DNA of 64,000 nucleotides, taken from positions 47,343-111,342 of the forward strand of contig JAFQKI010000008.1 in the NCBI GenBank assembly GCA_017396945.1. Reading direction: 5' to 3'. Below the pieces are notes generated by a model that was not told the origin of the DNA, did no database searches, and worked only from the letters and a program-made list of their open reading frames with translations. Positions within the stretch are counted from its first letter, which is position 1; the number at the start of each line of letters is the position of its first letter. Origin of the DNA: Muribaculaceae bacterium (GTDB lineage: Bacteria; Bacteroidota; Bacteroidia; Bacteroidales; Muribaculaceae). This document shows positions 53,374-62,502 of this stretch, one piece after another. The translations under genes and the position numbers were made by a program.

Positions 53374-56352
53374 ATGCAAAAGAAAGGAACATTAGGAACC
53401 GTTATCGCCGGTGTTATCGCGATTTTCTTGGTTTTGGTGTGCTCATTCTATTTGTCTTTCACATTTGTGTCTAGTTCACACGAAGACAAAGCGGTAGCAT
53501 ATTCCGAAGCTAAAGCAAATGCAGCGAAAAAACTTTATGCCGAAGACACCAATTGCGATAGCATCTGCGCTACCATCAAAGACAAAGCGTACAAACACTA
53601 TTATGACTCATTAGGTGAACAAGAAGTTTATCTCGGACACACCCTCAATGAAGTACGCAAATGGGCTATCAACCTTGGTCTTGACCTTAAAGGTGGTATG
53701 AGTGTAACCATCCAAGTGGATATGCCCGGTGTATTAACCTCTATGAGTACTCAAAAAAATGCCCCAAGCGAAAACTTCATCAAAGCTTTGGCTGTGGCTG
53801 ACTCATTGGTTGAAAATCACACATCAGACAATTTCGTTAACGAGTTTATCAATCAATACAAGGCTCTCGACTCCAATGTTGACTTCAGCGCATTATTTAC
53901 TGTCGTAAAAGCAGGCGCCTCTGACTCTGATGTTGAGAAAGCCCTTAAAGAGGAAGTGCGCAACATCGTTGAAAACTCAGCGACCAACGTACTCCGCAAT
54001 CGTATCGACCAATTTGGTGTGGTATCACCCAACATCCAAGTTCTTCAAGGCAACGACGGTCAAATCCTTCTTGAACTTCCAGGCGTAAAAGACCCAGACC
54101 GCGCTACTGCATTGCTTCAACAAGCAGCTAAACTTGAGTTCTATGAATGTTATCCCGATGTAGAAAAAGCAAGCGTTTATCAACAATTAATGGCTGTTGA
54201 CGCAACTTTGGTTGCTGATACTACCAACAACGTAGGTGGTTTCATGGCAATGCTCGAACCTGCCGGTATGCAAGGTTCTGTTGTTGGTTACACCAAGAAC
54301 AAAGGCAATATGGATAAAATCAACACCGTATTGCAATATGCAGCGACTCACAACATGCTCCCCGGTAACATCAAATTGCTTTGGAGCAACAAATCAGAGT
54401 CATTTACCGATCAAAACGGAAAAACTACCGAACTCGGCTATGCTCTCTACGCATTGAAAACCAATAATGGCGAACCCGCACTTGCCGGCGACTGCATCGA
54501 AGACGCTTATAGCGACTATGATAGCAAACAAGGCAACTATGTTTCAATGAGAATGAACAGCGATGGCGCTCGCGAATGGGCTCGCATCACTCGCAAAGCC
54601 GTTACCGATGGTAACAATTGCATCGCTGTCGTACTCGACGGATTGGTTTACTCTGCACCTCGTGTACAAAACGAAATCACCGGCGGTAGCTCTCAAATCA
54701 CCGGTACATTTACCGTTGACGAAGCCAAAGACTTGGCCAACGTTCTCAAGAGCGGTAAAATGGACTTCGATGTTAAAATCATCAGCAGTATGACAATCGG
54801 TCCGTCTCTTGGACAAGAAGCCATCAACTCAGGTATGCTCTCATTCGTTGTAGCACTTGTATTGTTGATGCTCTTCATGATGGCTTACTACGGTGTGTAT
54901 CCCGGACTCGTTGCCAACTTCGGTTTGATCTGCAACCTCTTCTTCACATTTGGTATCCTCGCGTCATTCCAATCGGTATTGACCCTTTCAGGTATCTGCG
55001 GTATCGTGCTTGCTCTCGGTATGGCTGTTGACGCCAACGTGCTTATCTTTGAGCGCGCCAAAGAAGAACTTCGTGCCGGCAAAAATATCCGCACCGCAAT
55101 CAACGATGGTTACAGCAACGCATTCTCAGCAATTTTTGACTCTAACTTGACTTCAGTCATCACAGGTGTTATTTTGATGATGTTTGGTACAGGTCCTATC
55201 AAAGGCTTTGCGACCACATTGATTATTGGTATTGTTTGCTCATTCTTCACCGCGGTATATTTGTCACGTCTGTTGTTCATTTGGGGTACCAACACCAAAA
55301 TGTTCAGCCGCATCACATTTACGACCGCTATCTCTAAGAAAGTATTTACTAATGCCAACTACAACTTCCTCGGTCAACGTAAAGGTGCATTTATCGTTGT
55401 ATTTGCGCTTATCGCCGTAATGGTTGGCTCATTGGCAATCCGTGGATTGAACCAAGGTATTGACTTCTCAGGTGGTCGCAACTATGTAGTGAAATTTGAC
55501 CAAAACGTTACGGCTCAAGAAATTCAGGACAAACTTGAATCGGTATTTGAAGGTGCTTCATTATCAGTAATCAGCATTGAAGGTCAAGAAGATGGAAAAA
55601 GCCGTGTGAGAATTTCCACCAACTACAAAATCAACAAACAAACTCAAGAAGTAGAACAAGAAATCGTTGGCAAACTCTATGATGTTTTGACCAAAGACTA
55701 TCTCAAAGGTATGTCAAAAAAAGACTTCTCAACATCAAATGTCGATAAGGGTCTTGAAAGCGCACAAATGGTTGGACCTTCTGTAGCAGGTGATATGCGC
55801 ACATCAGCCTACATCGCTATTGCACTCTCATTGCTCGCAATGTTCCTCTACATCTTGGTACGTTTCCGCAACGTGGCATTCTCTATCGGTGCGTTGGCAG
55901 CTGTAGCATTCACCGCATTCTTCATCATCGGTGTTTACTCTATCAGCTATGGTTTCTTGCCTTTCGCAATGGAAATCGACCAAACATTTATCGCTGCGAT
56001 ATTGACCGTTATCGGTTATCAGATCAACGATACCGTGGTAGTATTTGACCGTGTGCGTGAAAACATAGGTCTCTATCCTAAACAAGACTTCTTCACCACT
56101 ATCAACAAGTCTATCAACTCTACATTGGGTCGTACCGTGATGACTTCAGGGACCACATTGCTCGTGCTTCTCGTTATCTTCATCCTCGGTGCAGAGTCAA
56201 TCCGCAGCTTCGTATTCGCTATGTTGGTTGGTGTAATCGTTGGTACTCTTGCAACAATCTATGTCGCTTCTCCTGTAGCTTACCTCACCGACAGCCGTCG
56301 TAAAGCTAAAAAAGCAGCAGCCGAAAAAGTTGCAAAAGAACTCAAAAAATAA
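53374..56352 (+). CDS. secDF: Fused protein translocase subunit SecDF
   Basis: This 992-residue protein joins SecD and SecF in one chain, as usual in Bacteroidetes. The SecD half starts with a membrane helix, then LGLDLKGGMSVTIQVD, a long periplasmic P1 domain including RNRIDQFGVVSPNIQVL, and an RND-type bundle with GIVLALGMAVDANVLIFERAKEE. The SecF half has GIDFSGGRNYVVKF and the second bundle with VIGYQINDTVVVFDRVRENI. About 12 membrane helices are expected. It uses the proton gradient to pull preproteins through SecYEG. The C-terminus is a Lys/Ala-rich tail. It forms a single-gene unit with a promoter and terminator. Confidence 0.97.
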   Translation: MQKKGTLGTVIAGVIAIFLVLVCSFYLSFTFVSSSHEDKAVAYSEAKANAAKKLYAEDTNCDSICATIKDKAYKHYYDSLGEQEVYLGHTLNEVRKWAINLGLDLKGGMSVTIQVDMPGVLTSMSTQKNAPSENFIKALAVADSLVENHTSDNFVNEFINQYKALDSNVDFSALFTVVKAGASDSDVEKALKEEVRNIVENSATNVLRNRIDQFGVVSPNIQVLQGNDGQILLELPGVKDPDRATALLQQAAKLEFYECYPDVEKASVYQQLMAVDATLVADTTNNVGGFMAMLEPAGMQGSVVGYTKNKGNMDKINTVLQYAATHNMLPGNIKLLWSNKSESFTDQNGKTTELGYALYALKTNNGEPALAGDCIEDAYSDYDSKQGNYVSMRMNSDGAREWARITRKAVTDGNNCIAVVLDGLVYSAPRVQNEITGGSSQITGTFTVDEAKDLANVLKSGKMDFDVKIISSMTIGPSLGQEAINSGMLSFVVALVLLMLFMMAYYGVYPGLVANFGLICNLFFTFGILASFQSVLTLSGICGIVLALGMAVDANVLIFERAKEELRAGKNIRTAINDGYSNAFSAIFDSNLTSVITGVILMMFGTGPIKGFATTLIIGIVCSFFTAVYLSRLLFIWGTNTKMFSRITFTTAISKKVFTNANYNFLGQRKGAFIVVFALIAVMVGSLAIRGLNQGIDFSGGRNYVVKFDQNVTAQEIQDKLESVFEGASLSVISIEGQEDGKSRVRISTNYKINKQTQEVEQEIVGKLYDVLTKDYLKGMSKKDFSTSNVDKGLESAQMVGPSVAGDMRTSAYIAIALSLLAMFLYILVRFRNVAFSIGALAAVAFTAFFIIGVYSISYGFLPFAMEIDQTFIAAILTVIGYQINDTVVVFDRVRENIGLYPKQDFFTTINKSINSTLGRTVMTSGTTLLVLLVIFILGAESIRSFVFAMLVGVIVGTLATIYVASPVAYLTDSRRKAKKAAAEKVAKELKK

Positions 56353-56376
56353 GACTTAAATTCTTATTAAATACCT

Positions 56377-56412
56377 AAAGTGGCGAAGGGTTAACCTCCG
56401 CCACTTTTCTTT
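56377..56412 (+). terminator. Rho-independent terminator after secDF
   Basis: AAAGTGGCG (56377-56385) pairs with CGCCACTTT (56399-56407) and leads into TTTTCTTTT. Confidence 0.75.
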
Positions 56413-56619
56413 TATCCCCATCGAAACAGAACACTGACTACACCTCCGCCTAAAATATACCCCAAGGACATAAATCACTATTATCAACGGCAAATTATAC
56501 CCATAATTGTGTCGCATAAAATTACACACATTCAAAACCCGGAATGCAAAATCGGATAGAACTGACATTAATAATTGTTGTTTTAATAAAAAAAGAGCGC
56601 TGATTAGAATACTTTTTCC

Positions 56620-56627
56620 TAATTTTG
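56620..56627 (+). promoter_or_regulatory. Candidate -7 box for topA
   Basis: TAATTTTG is an exact TAnnTTTG and lies 38 bases before the ATG at 56666. Confidence 0.5.
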
Positions 56628-56665
56628 CAGTTTAATTGAGAATCGTAGAATAAAATAGGAATAAT

Positions 56666-59005
56666 ATGCTGAAAAATCTTGTTATCGTTGAGTCTCCCGC
56701 AAAGGCTAAGACTATCGAGAAATTCTTGGGAAAAGACTATAAAGTAATGTCAAGCTATGGACACATACGCGACCTCCCTAAGAAGAAATACAGCATTAAC
56801 GCCGAAAACGGATTTACTCCCACATACGAAATCCCCGACGACAAGAAAGAGCTTGTCGCTACGCTTAAGAAAGCGGCTAAGGAGGCACAGATGGTGTGGC
56901 TCGCATCCGATGAGGACCGCGAGGGGGAAGCTATCTCATGGCACTTGTATGAAGTGCTTGGGTTGAAACCCGAAAAAACCAAACGCATAGTATTCCACGA
57001 AATCACCAAAAACGCCATTCTCAATGCGATAGAAAATCCTCGAGAAATAGATATGCACCTTGTTGACGCCCAACAAGCTCGTCGCGTGCTTGACCGCATC
57101 GTGGGTTTTGAGTTGTCGCCTGTATTATGGAAGAAAATCAAGCCTGCCCTATCGGCAGGACGCGTACAATCGGTAGCAGTACGCCTTATTGTTGAGCGCG
57201 AAAACGAGATAAAAGCATTCACACCCGAAGAATACTTCCGCGTGAATGGTACTTTTGTCACTGCCGACGGCACCAAAATCAAAAGCGAGCTATCAAAACG
57301 CTTGACCAACGAAAGCGCGGCACAACAATTCCTTAACGACTGCATAGGCGCGACATATAAAGTGAGCGACGTAACAGTGAAACCGGTAAAAAAATCACCG
57401 GCACCACCTTTCACAACCTCAACTCTACAACAAGAGGCGTCACGCAAACTCGGATTTACCGTGTCACAAACAATGATGGTGGCTCAACGTCTATATGAAG
57501 CCGGACACATCACTTATATGCGTACCGACTCTGTCAACCTGTCATCACTCGCAATTGGCACCATCTCGGCTGAGATAAAAAGCACTCTCGGCGAGAAATA
57601 CTTGAAAGTGCGCAACTACCACACCTCGTCAAAGGGAGCTCAAGAAGCACACGAAGCGATACGCCCCACATATATCAATCAACATACGATTGAGGGTACT
57701 GCACAAGAAAAGAAGCTGTATGCCCTCATCTGGAAACGTACCATCGCTTCACAAATGGCCGATGCCGAGATTGAAAAAACCACTATCGACATCGCACCAT
57801 CAACACGTAGCGAGTATTTTACCGCAACAGGTGAAGTAATCAAATTTGATGGTTTCTTAAACGTTTATATCGAAAGTCAAGACGACGATAATTCAAATGA
57901 CGCTACCGACGCGGTATTACCACCTCTAAAGGCAGGTGATATATTGACAAATCATGACATCGTAGCTACTCAACGATATACCCAACAACCTTTGAGATAC
58001 ACCGAAGCCTCACTGGTAAAAAAGATGGAGGAACTCGGCATTGGTCGCCCCTCAACCTATGCTCCCACAATCTCCACCATTCAGCAACGCGAGTATGTGG
58101 AGCGTGGCGAGAAACAAGGCGAGAAACGCGAATTTATCACTTTAACACTTCGCTCAGACAAAATCAAAGCCTCTACAAAGAGTGAGACCGTTGGAGCCGA
58201 CAAAGGTAAATTATTGCCTACCGACATCGGTGTGGTAGTTAACGACTTCCTCACCGAATACTTCCCCGACATCCTCGACTATAATTTCACGGCTACGGTC
58301 GAAGAGAAATTTGACGAAATCGCCGAAGGGAAACTTCCTTGGAACGCCGAAATCGGCTCATTCTATGAGATGTTCCACCCTGAGGTGGAAAAGGCTCTTA
58401 ACATGCGACTCGAGCACAAAGTGGGCGAACGCAATCTTGGCGTTGACCCAACGTCAGGCAAACCGGTATCGGTAAAAATCGGACGCTTCGGTCCTCTTGT
58501 ACAAATAGGCGACGGAAATAACGACGAAAAGCCCCAATTCGCATCACTTCTCAAAGGGCAATCGGTGAGTACAATCACCCTTGAAGAAGCGTTGAAACTG
58601 TTTGAATTCCCACGCGTCATCGGCGAGTTTGAAGGCAAAGAGGTAATAGTAGCCGTAGGTCGTTTCGGTCCATATATCAAACACGACAACAAATTTGTTT
58701 CTATTCCTAAAGATCTTACCCCTGCAGCTGTCACAATCGCTGAAGCCGAAGAACTTATTGTCGCCAAGCGTGACGCAGAGACCAAAAAGGTGGTAAAAAC
58801 GTTTGATGAAGAACCCGACTTACAAATTCTCAATGGTCGCTATGGTATCTACATCGCCTATAAAAAAAGTAACTACAAAATACCTAAGACCATTAAAGAC
58901 CCGGCAACTCTTACTCTTGAAGAATGCAGAGAAATCATAGCCGGGCAAGAGTCTAAACCCAAAAAGACCGCAACTCGTCGCGTAACTGCCCGCAAAAAAG
59001 CTTAA
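56666..59005 (+). CDS. topA: DNA topoisomerase I (type IA)
   Basis: This 779-residue enzyme relaxes negative supercoils. The Toprim domain has LVIVESPAKAKTIEKFLG and WLASDEDREGEAISWHL. The active-site Tyr is in HITYMRTDSVNLSS, and GIGRPSTYAPTISTIQ follows. Instead of Cys4 zinc fingers the C-terminus carries three degenerate TopoI_C repeats, recognisable at KIGRFGPLVQIG, AVGRFGPYIKHD and LNGRYGIYIAYK, then a basic tail. This zinc-free form is common in Bacteroidetes. The RluA-family gene follows after 24 bases and may share its transcript. Confidence 0.96.
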   Translation: MLKNLVIVESPAKAKTIEKFLGKDYKVMSSYGHIRDLPKKKYSINAENGFTPTYEIPDDKKELVATLKKAAKEAQMVWLASDEDREGEAISWHLYEVLGLKPEKTKRIVFHEITKNAILNAIENPREIDMHLVDAQQARRVLDRIVGFELSPVLWKKIKPALSAGRVQSVAVRLIVERENEIKAFTPEEYFRVNGTFVTADGTKIKSELSKRLTNESAAQQFLNDCIGATYKVSDVTVKPVKKSPAPPFTTSTLQQEASRKLGFTVSQTMMVAQRLYEAGHITYMRTDSVNLSSLAIGTISAEIKSTLGEKYLKVRNYHTSSKGAQEAHEAIRPTYINQHTIEGTAQEKKLYALIWKRTIASQMADAEIEKTTIDIAPSTRSEYFTATGEVIKFDGFLNVYIESQDDDNSNDATDAVLPPLKAGDILTNHDIVATQRYTQQPLRYTEASLVKKMEELGIGRPSTYAPTISTIQQREYVERGEKQGEKREFITLTLRSDKIKASTKSETVGADKGKLLPTDIGVVVNDFLTEYFPDILDYNFTATVEEKFDEIAEGKLPWNAEIGSFYEMFHPEVEKALNMRLEHKVGERNLGVDPTSGKPVSVKIGRFGPLVQIGDGNNDEKPQFASLLKGQSVSTITLEEALKLFEFPRVIGEFEGKEVIVAVGRFGPYIKHDNKFVSIPKDLTPAAVTIAEAEELIVAKRDAETKKVVKTFDEEPDLQILNGRYGIYIAYKKSNYKIPKTIKDPATLTLEECREIIAGQESKPKKTATRRVTARKKA

Positions 59006-59029
59006 GGGAACACTAAAATCGACAAAACA

Positions 59030-59953
59030 ATGGCAAAGAAACTCCCATATAAACCCGGTGCCGAGCGTCGCCAATTCCGTCCCGATGTAATTGAGACCTA
59101 TAATGTGACTGCCGAAACCACTCTTTTGGCTTACCTCATTGAGATGATGCCTCAACGTAAACGCACCACCATCAAAGATTATCTCAAGCACAATCAAGTC
59201 GCGATAAACGGGACTCCGTCAACCCAATTCAATGCCGAGTTGCATCCCGGCGACGAAGTGAAAGTAAACCTTTCACGCGAGTTCAACGTGTTTTACCACC
59301 GACGCATGCAACTTGTCTATGAAGACAATGATATTATCGTCATAAATAAGGGTTACGGATTGCTTTCAATGGGAACCGATAAGGTCAAAGAGGGCACAGC
59401 CTACTCTATATTGCGCGACTATATCAAATGGGAAAATCCTGCCAACAAGATATTTATTGTTCACCGCCTTGACCGCGACACATCGGGGTTAATGATGTTT
59501 GCCAAGAGTATTGAAGCCAAAGAAGCAATGCAACACAATTGGAACAACATGGTGCTAAATCGCAAGTATCTTGCCGTTGTCGAAGGGAAAGTCGAGCCGG
59601 CGGAAGGTAGCGTGCGCAGTTATCTCGCAGAGACATCTCAATTTGAGGTATATTCCACCGAAAATCCCGAGGAGGGACAACTCGCTGTGACTCGCTACAA
59701 TACCTTGAAATGTAAAAACGGTTACACCCTGCTTGAAGTCGAGCTTGATACAGGACGTAAAAACCAGATACGCGTTCACATGAAAGACTTGGGACACCCG
59801 ATTGCCGGAGACCGCAAATATGGAGCCAAGACAAGCCCTATTCATCGTTTGGCTCTGCACGCACAAACATTGCGCTTTGTCCACCCGATAACTCGCAAGG
59901 AGATGAATTTCACCACTCCTATCCCCAACTCATTTGCCTCAATGGTAAAATAA
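59030..59953 (+). CDS. RluA-family rRNA pseudouridine synthase
   Basis: This 307-residue protein has an N-terminal S4 RNA-binding domain (KRTTIKDYLKHNQVAINGTP) and the RluA catalytic domain. The catalytic Asp is in IVHRLDRDTSGLMMFAK, and the later motifs LEVELDTGRKNQIRVHM and HPIAGDRKYGA are intact. It isomerises uridine to pseudouridine in rRNA; which RluC/D-type position is modified cannot be told from sequence. It lies 24 bases after topA and converges on the acetyltransferase gene. Confidence 0.92.
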   Translation: MAKKLPYKPGAERRQFRPDVIETYNVTAETTLLAYLIEMMPQRKRTTIKDYLKHNQVAINGTPSTQFNAELHPGDEVKVNLSREFNVFYHRRMQLVYEDNDIIVINKGYGLLSMGTDKVKEGTAYSILRDYIKWENPANKIFIVHRLDRDTSGLMMFAKSIEAKEAMQHNWNNMVLNRKYLAVVEGKVEPAEGSVRSYLAETSQFEVYSTENPEEGQLAVTRYNTLKCKNGYTLLEVELDTGRKNQIRVHMKDLGHPIAGDRKYGAKTSPIHRLALHAQTLRFVHPITRKEMNFTTPIPNSFASMVK

Positions 59954-59986
59954 TACCATTGAAGCGAGAGTCATATCACAAAAATA

Positions 59987-61117
59987 TCATAGTGATTTTT
60001 TGAACGCGCGACGGCGACGATGCTGACGACGCTCAAAGTATTGCCATTGCAATTGTACGCTTGCGTTTTCTTCAAGCTCAGGATTGCTTTCGGCATATTT
60101 ATAACCATTTCTGATATATCCCGGCAACAAATCGGCAAATATCAACGCATTCACGCCCTTACTCAGATACTCGGGTTTTACGGCAATGAGCAATAGGTCC
60201 ACAATATCGGTCTTGCCGCGCAATGCTTTGAGCAAATGCCACCAACCAAAGGGGAACAATTTACCTTTTCCCTTTTGCAACGCACGCGAGAACGAGGGTA
60301 TCGAAATACCCACAGCCACAAGTTTATCATCGGCATCTACAATCACGCACACGTCCTCAAGACGCAAAATGCCGAGATACATATCAATATAGTAGTTGAT
60401 TTGTCGCTCAGTCAAAGGAGAGTATCCATACAAGCCATCGTATGCCTCATTGATGAGTTCAAAAAGCGCACGCCCATATTGATTTTTGATTTTCTTGCGA
60501 GAAGTATACTTGATGGTTCTCAAATTATATTTTTTGCTTACAATATCGGCTATACGCAGATACTTATCTGGTACGGCATCAGGTACAGTCATGCGATACT
60601 CCATCCAATCCACCTCTTTCTCATATCCCATGCGCTCCATCTGGGCCGGATAGTAAGGGTAATTATAGATTGTCGCCATTGTCCCAAGTTCCTCAAAGCC
60701 TTCAATCAACATCCCCTCATGATCCATATCGCTGAACCCCATCGGTCCGACAATCGAGGTCATGCCTTGCTCTCTACCCCAAGCCTCTACAGCTCCAAAC
60801 AATCTGTCAACGACCTCATCATCATCAATGAAATCGGCAAAGCCAAAACGCAAAGTTTTTTCTCCGGTGCGCTCATTAACTATACTATTGATAATGCCTG
60901 TGATGCGTCCCACCGGCTTTCCATCGCGATAAGCCATAAATGATTGAGACTTACAAAAATCAAACGCCGGATTTTTATCGGGAAGAAGAGTATTAACCTC
61001 ATCAAAAATCAAAGGAGGAATAAAGTAATCATTCCCTTTATACAGATCAATACCAAATTGCACAAATTTTTTCAACTCCTTCTTTGTCGGAGCAACGGGT
61101 TTTATTTCAATTGACAT
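59987..61117 (-). CDS. YghO-like GNAT-fold protein
   Basis: This 376-residue protein resembles the YghO group, often annotated as N-acetyltransferase. It has KPVAPTKKELKKFVQFGIDL and YFIPPLIFDEVNTLL at the start, a central GREQGMTSIVGPMGFSDMDHEG and a GNAT-like C-terminal half ending KYAESNPELEENASVQLQW. The C-terminus is a basic RRQHRRRRAF tail. The substrate is unknown. Its start overlaps the end of the pseudokinase gene by 16 bases, so translation is probably coupled, and both belong to an operon led by a lipoprotein gene. Confidence 0.75.
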   Translation of the reverse strand: MSIEIKPVAPTKKELKKFVQFGIDLYKGNDYFIPPLIFDEVNTLLPDKNPAFDFCKSQSFMAYRDGKPVGRITGIINSIVNERTGEKTLRFGFADFIDDDEVVDRLFGAVEAWGREQGMTSIVGPMGFSDMDHEGMLIEGFEELGTMATIYNYPYYPAQMERMGYEKEVDWMEYRMTVPDAVPDKYLRIADIVSKKYNLRTIKYTSRKKIKNQYGRALFELINEAYDGLYGYSPLTERQINYYIDMYLGILRLEDVCVIVDADDKLVAVGISIPSFSRALQKGKGKLFPFGWWHLLKALRGKTDIVDLLLIAVKPEYLSKGVNALIFADLLPGYIRNGYKYAESNPELEENASVQLQWQYFERRQHRRRRAFKKSL

Positions 61118-61920
61118 AATTGTTGAGTTATAACAGTAGTGTTTTGTTTATCAATCAGCGATAAGTCATCAGGCTTGTCGGGACGGAATGGAGAGCTAAA
61201 CCAAGCGAGGAATAGCAACATTATCGCCAAGAAAATTATCAACATTAAATATAAACGATTGCTTGAACGCTGCTCAAGCGCGAGATGCAGATCCTGGACA
61301 TCACGATAACGCTTGCTCGGATTGGGGTCGGTACAACGTTCGGCGACTTTACGCAACAGCGGATAATCCTGCTCGACGCTATCAAGAGCCTCTTTCAATA
61401 CCACCCCATAGTTATATATATCCTCCGATGCATCAGTCGGCTCAAGATACTCTTTTTGGTCAAACCCCACATCTATGAGTTTGAGGTTTCCGCCTATTTC
61501 TGTAAATATAATTGTTTCGGGTCTAATCGGATGATGAACGATATGATTGGTCTGAATATAATCAAGAGCGTCAACAAGTCTGTGCCTCAATTGCTCGATG
61601 TGTTGAGGCGTCACGCGATTTTCATTGATTAACTTGCGCAACGAGTCACCATACACATCATCGGTAATTATGCAACGACCCACATTGGGGACATCCTCAA
61701 AATCGGTTATCATCACGATATGGGGATGCGCCAGATTATATCTCACATCAAACTCTTTCTCAATCATCGCCTGATATTCGGGCAGGTCACGATATTGAGG
61801 CTTCAATGTTTTTAGCATAAGCCATTTGCCATGCTTCTTGGCGGTATAAACGTCATAAAACTCCTCATCCCATTCGGGCAGATGTTCTACTTCGGTCCAT
61901 TTTGATTGTTGCTCGCTCAT
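61102..61920 (-). CDS. Membrane-anchored pseudokinase
   Basis: This 272-residue protein has a protein-kinase-like fold (residues about 20-212), then one membrane helix (about 222-242) and a short tail. The N-lobe Lys (LMLKTL, K37) and an alpha-C Glu are present and the DFG Asp survives as DVG (150-152), but there is no Gly-rich loop. The catalytic loop is HHPIRPETII instead of HRDLKPEN, so the catalytic Asp is replaced by Pro and the metal-binding Asn by Thr. Phosphotransfer is therefore unlikely. It could serve as a sensor or as a regulator of the active kinase encoded divergently at 62503. It overlaps the YghO-like gene and follows a lipoprotein gene by 19 bases. Confidence 0.8.
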   Translation of the reverse strand: MSEQQSKWTEVEHLPEWDEEFYDVYTAKKHGKWLMLKTLKPQYRDLPEYQAMIEKEFDVRYNLAHPHIVMITDFEDVPNVGRCIITDDVYGDSLRKLINENRVTPQHIEQLRHRLVDALDYIQTNHIVHHPIRPETIIFTEIGGNLKLIDVGFDQKEYLEPTDASEDIYNYGVVLKEALDSVEQDYPLLRKVAERCTDPNPSKRYRDVQDLHLALEQRSSNRLYLMLIIFLAIMLLFLAWFSSPFRPDKPDDLSLIDKQNTTVITQQLCQLK

Positions 61921-61939
61921 TGCTATCAGTCGATTTTAA

Positions 61940-62338
61940 TTAATAATACGAGACATAAACCAACCTACGATTAGGATTATTTATATCTCTCAAATACAGA
62001 TACCCATATCTATCAATATACCAGTCAAATTCCCAAGTGGTATAATCACGATCATCAAAATAGACATACAATCGTTCATCCCCATAGGAACTCCATGTGA
62101 TAAACCACCTGTTCCAATGACCATACACATCATAACCTTCATATTCACCGGTACCGTCACTATAAAAGGTAAAATAATCACGCTGACTCGCAGGCACAAC
62201 TCCATATTCATCTTCAAGAAGCTCCCATGTACCGCACAATGGCGAATAACGAGGATCATCCTCTTCACATGAAGTAAATGACACTGCCATCACCACAATC
62301 ATTATAATTGGCATCAATGCGGTCTTTAGTCTATTCAT
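61940..62338 (-). CDS. Small lipoprotein of unknown function
   Basis: This 132-residue lipoprotein has a lipobox at VSFTSC (Cys 24) followed by EEDD, the acidic stretch linked to surface export in Bacteroidetes. The mature part has a lipocalin-like start (SPLCGTWELLEDEYG) and many Tyr/Trp/Asp-rich strands (YFTFYSDGTGEYEGYDVYG, RWFITWSSYGDERLYVYF), suggesting a small beta-barrel as in lipocalin-like DUF families. It is the first gene of the operon with the pseudokinase and YghO-like genes. A TAAATTTG box at 62366-62373 on the minus strand is its likely promoter. Confidence 0.75.
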   Translation of the reverse strand: MNRLKTALMPIIMIVVMAVSFTSCEEDDPRYSPLCGTWELLEDEYGVVPASQRDYFTFYSDGTGEYEGYDVYGHWNRWFITWSSYGDERLYVYFDDRDYTTWEFDWYIDRYGYLYLRDINNPNRRLVYVSYY

Positions 62339-62365
62339 AACAACCAGAATTTTGTGTTAATCTGA

Positions 62366-62373
62366 CAAATTTA
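62366..62373 (-). promoter_or_regulatory. -7 box of the lipoprotein-pseudokinase operon
   Basis: CAAATTTA reads TAAATTTG on the minus strand, an exact TAnnTTTG, with a leader of about 22 bases. Confidence 0.5.
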
Positions 62374-62467
62374 ATCATTTTATTTCAAAATCCAATCGTT
62401 TTAATCACGCGATTGAGTCTATCAAGTTTTTTTGATATTAAAATGTAGCGTTTTTGTTATTTTTTGC

Positions 62468-62475
62468 TAACTTTG
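62468..62475 (+). promoter_or_regulatory. -7 box of the Ser/Thr kinase gene
   Basis: TAACTTTG is an exact TAnnTTTG, 27 bases before the ATG at 62503. It is divergent from the lipoprotein promoter about 100 bases away. Confidence 0.55.
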
Positions 62476-62502
62476 CGACAAAACATAATACAAAAACACA
62501 TT

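Larger units (their letters stand above)
56353..56665. other. Intergenic region between secDF and topA
   Basis: It holds the secDF terminator near its start and the topA -7 box near its end. The A+T-rich middle (about 56420-56600) shows no supported gene; a 70-codon minus-strand frame there lacks coding features. Confidence 0.5.

Noticed and set aside
56755-57447. 230-codon minus-strand open frame inside topA
   Set aside because: It is antisense to the Toprim region of topA, is Ser/Arg-rich and lacks any recognisable motif.
60236-60943. 235-codon plus-strand open frame opposite the YghO-like gene
   Set aside because: It is antisense to a better supported gene that is translationally coupled with the pseudokinase gene, and its composition (Ile/His/Ser-rich) is that of a shadow frame.
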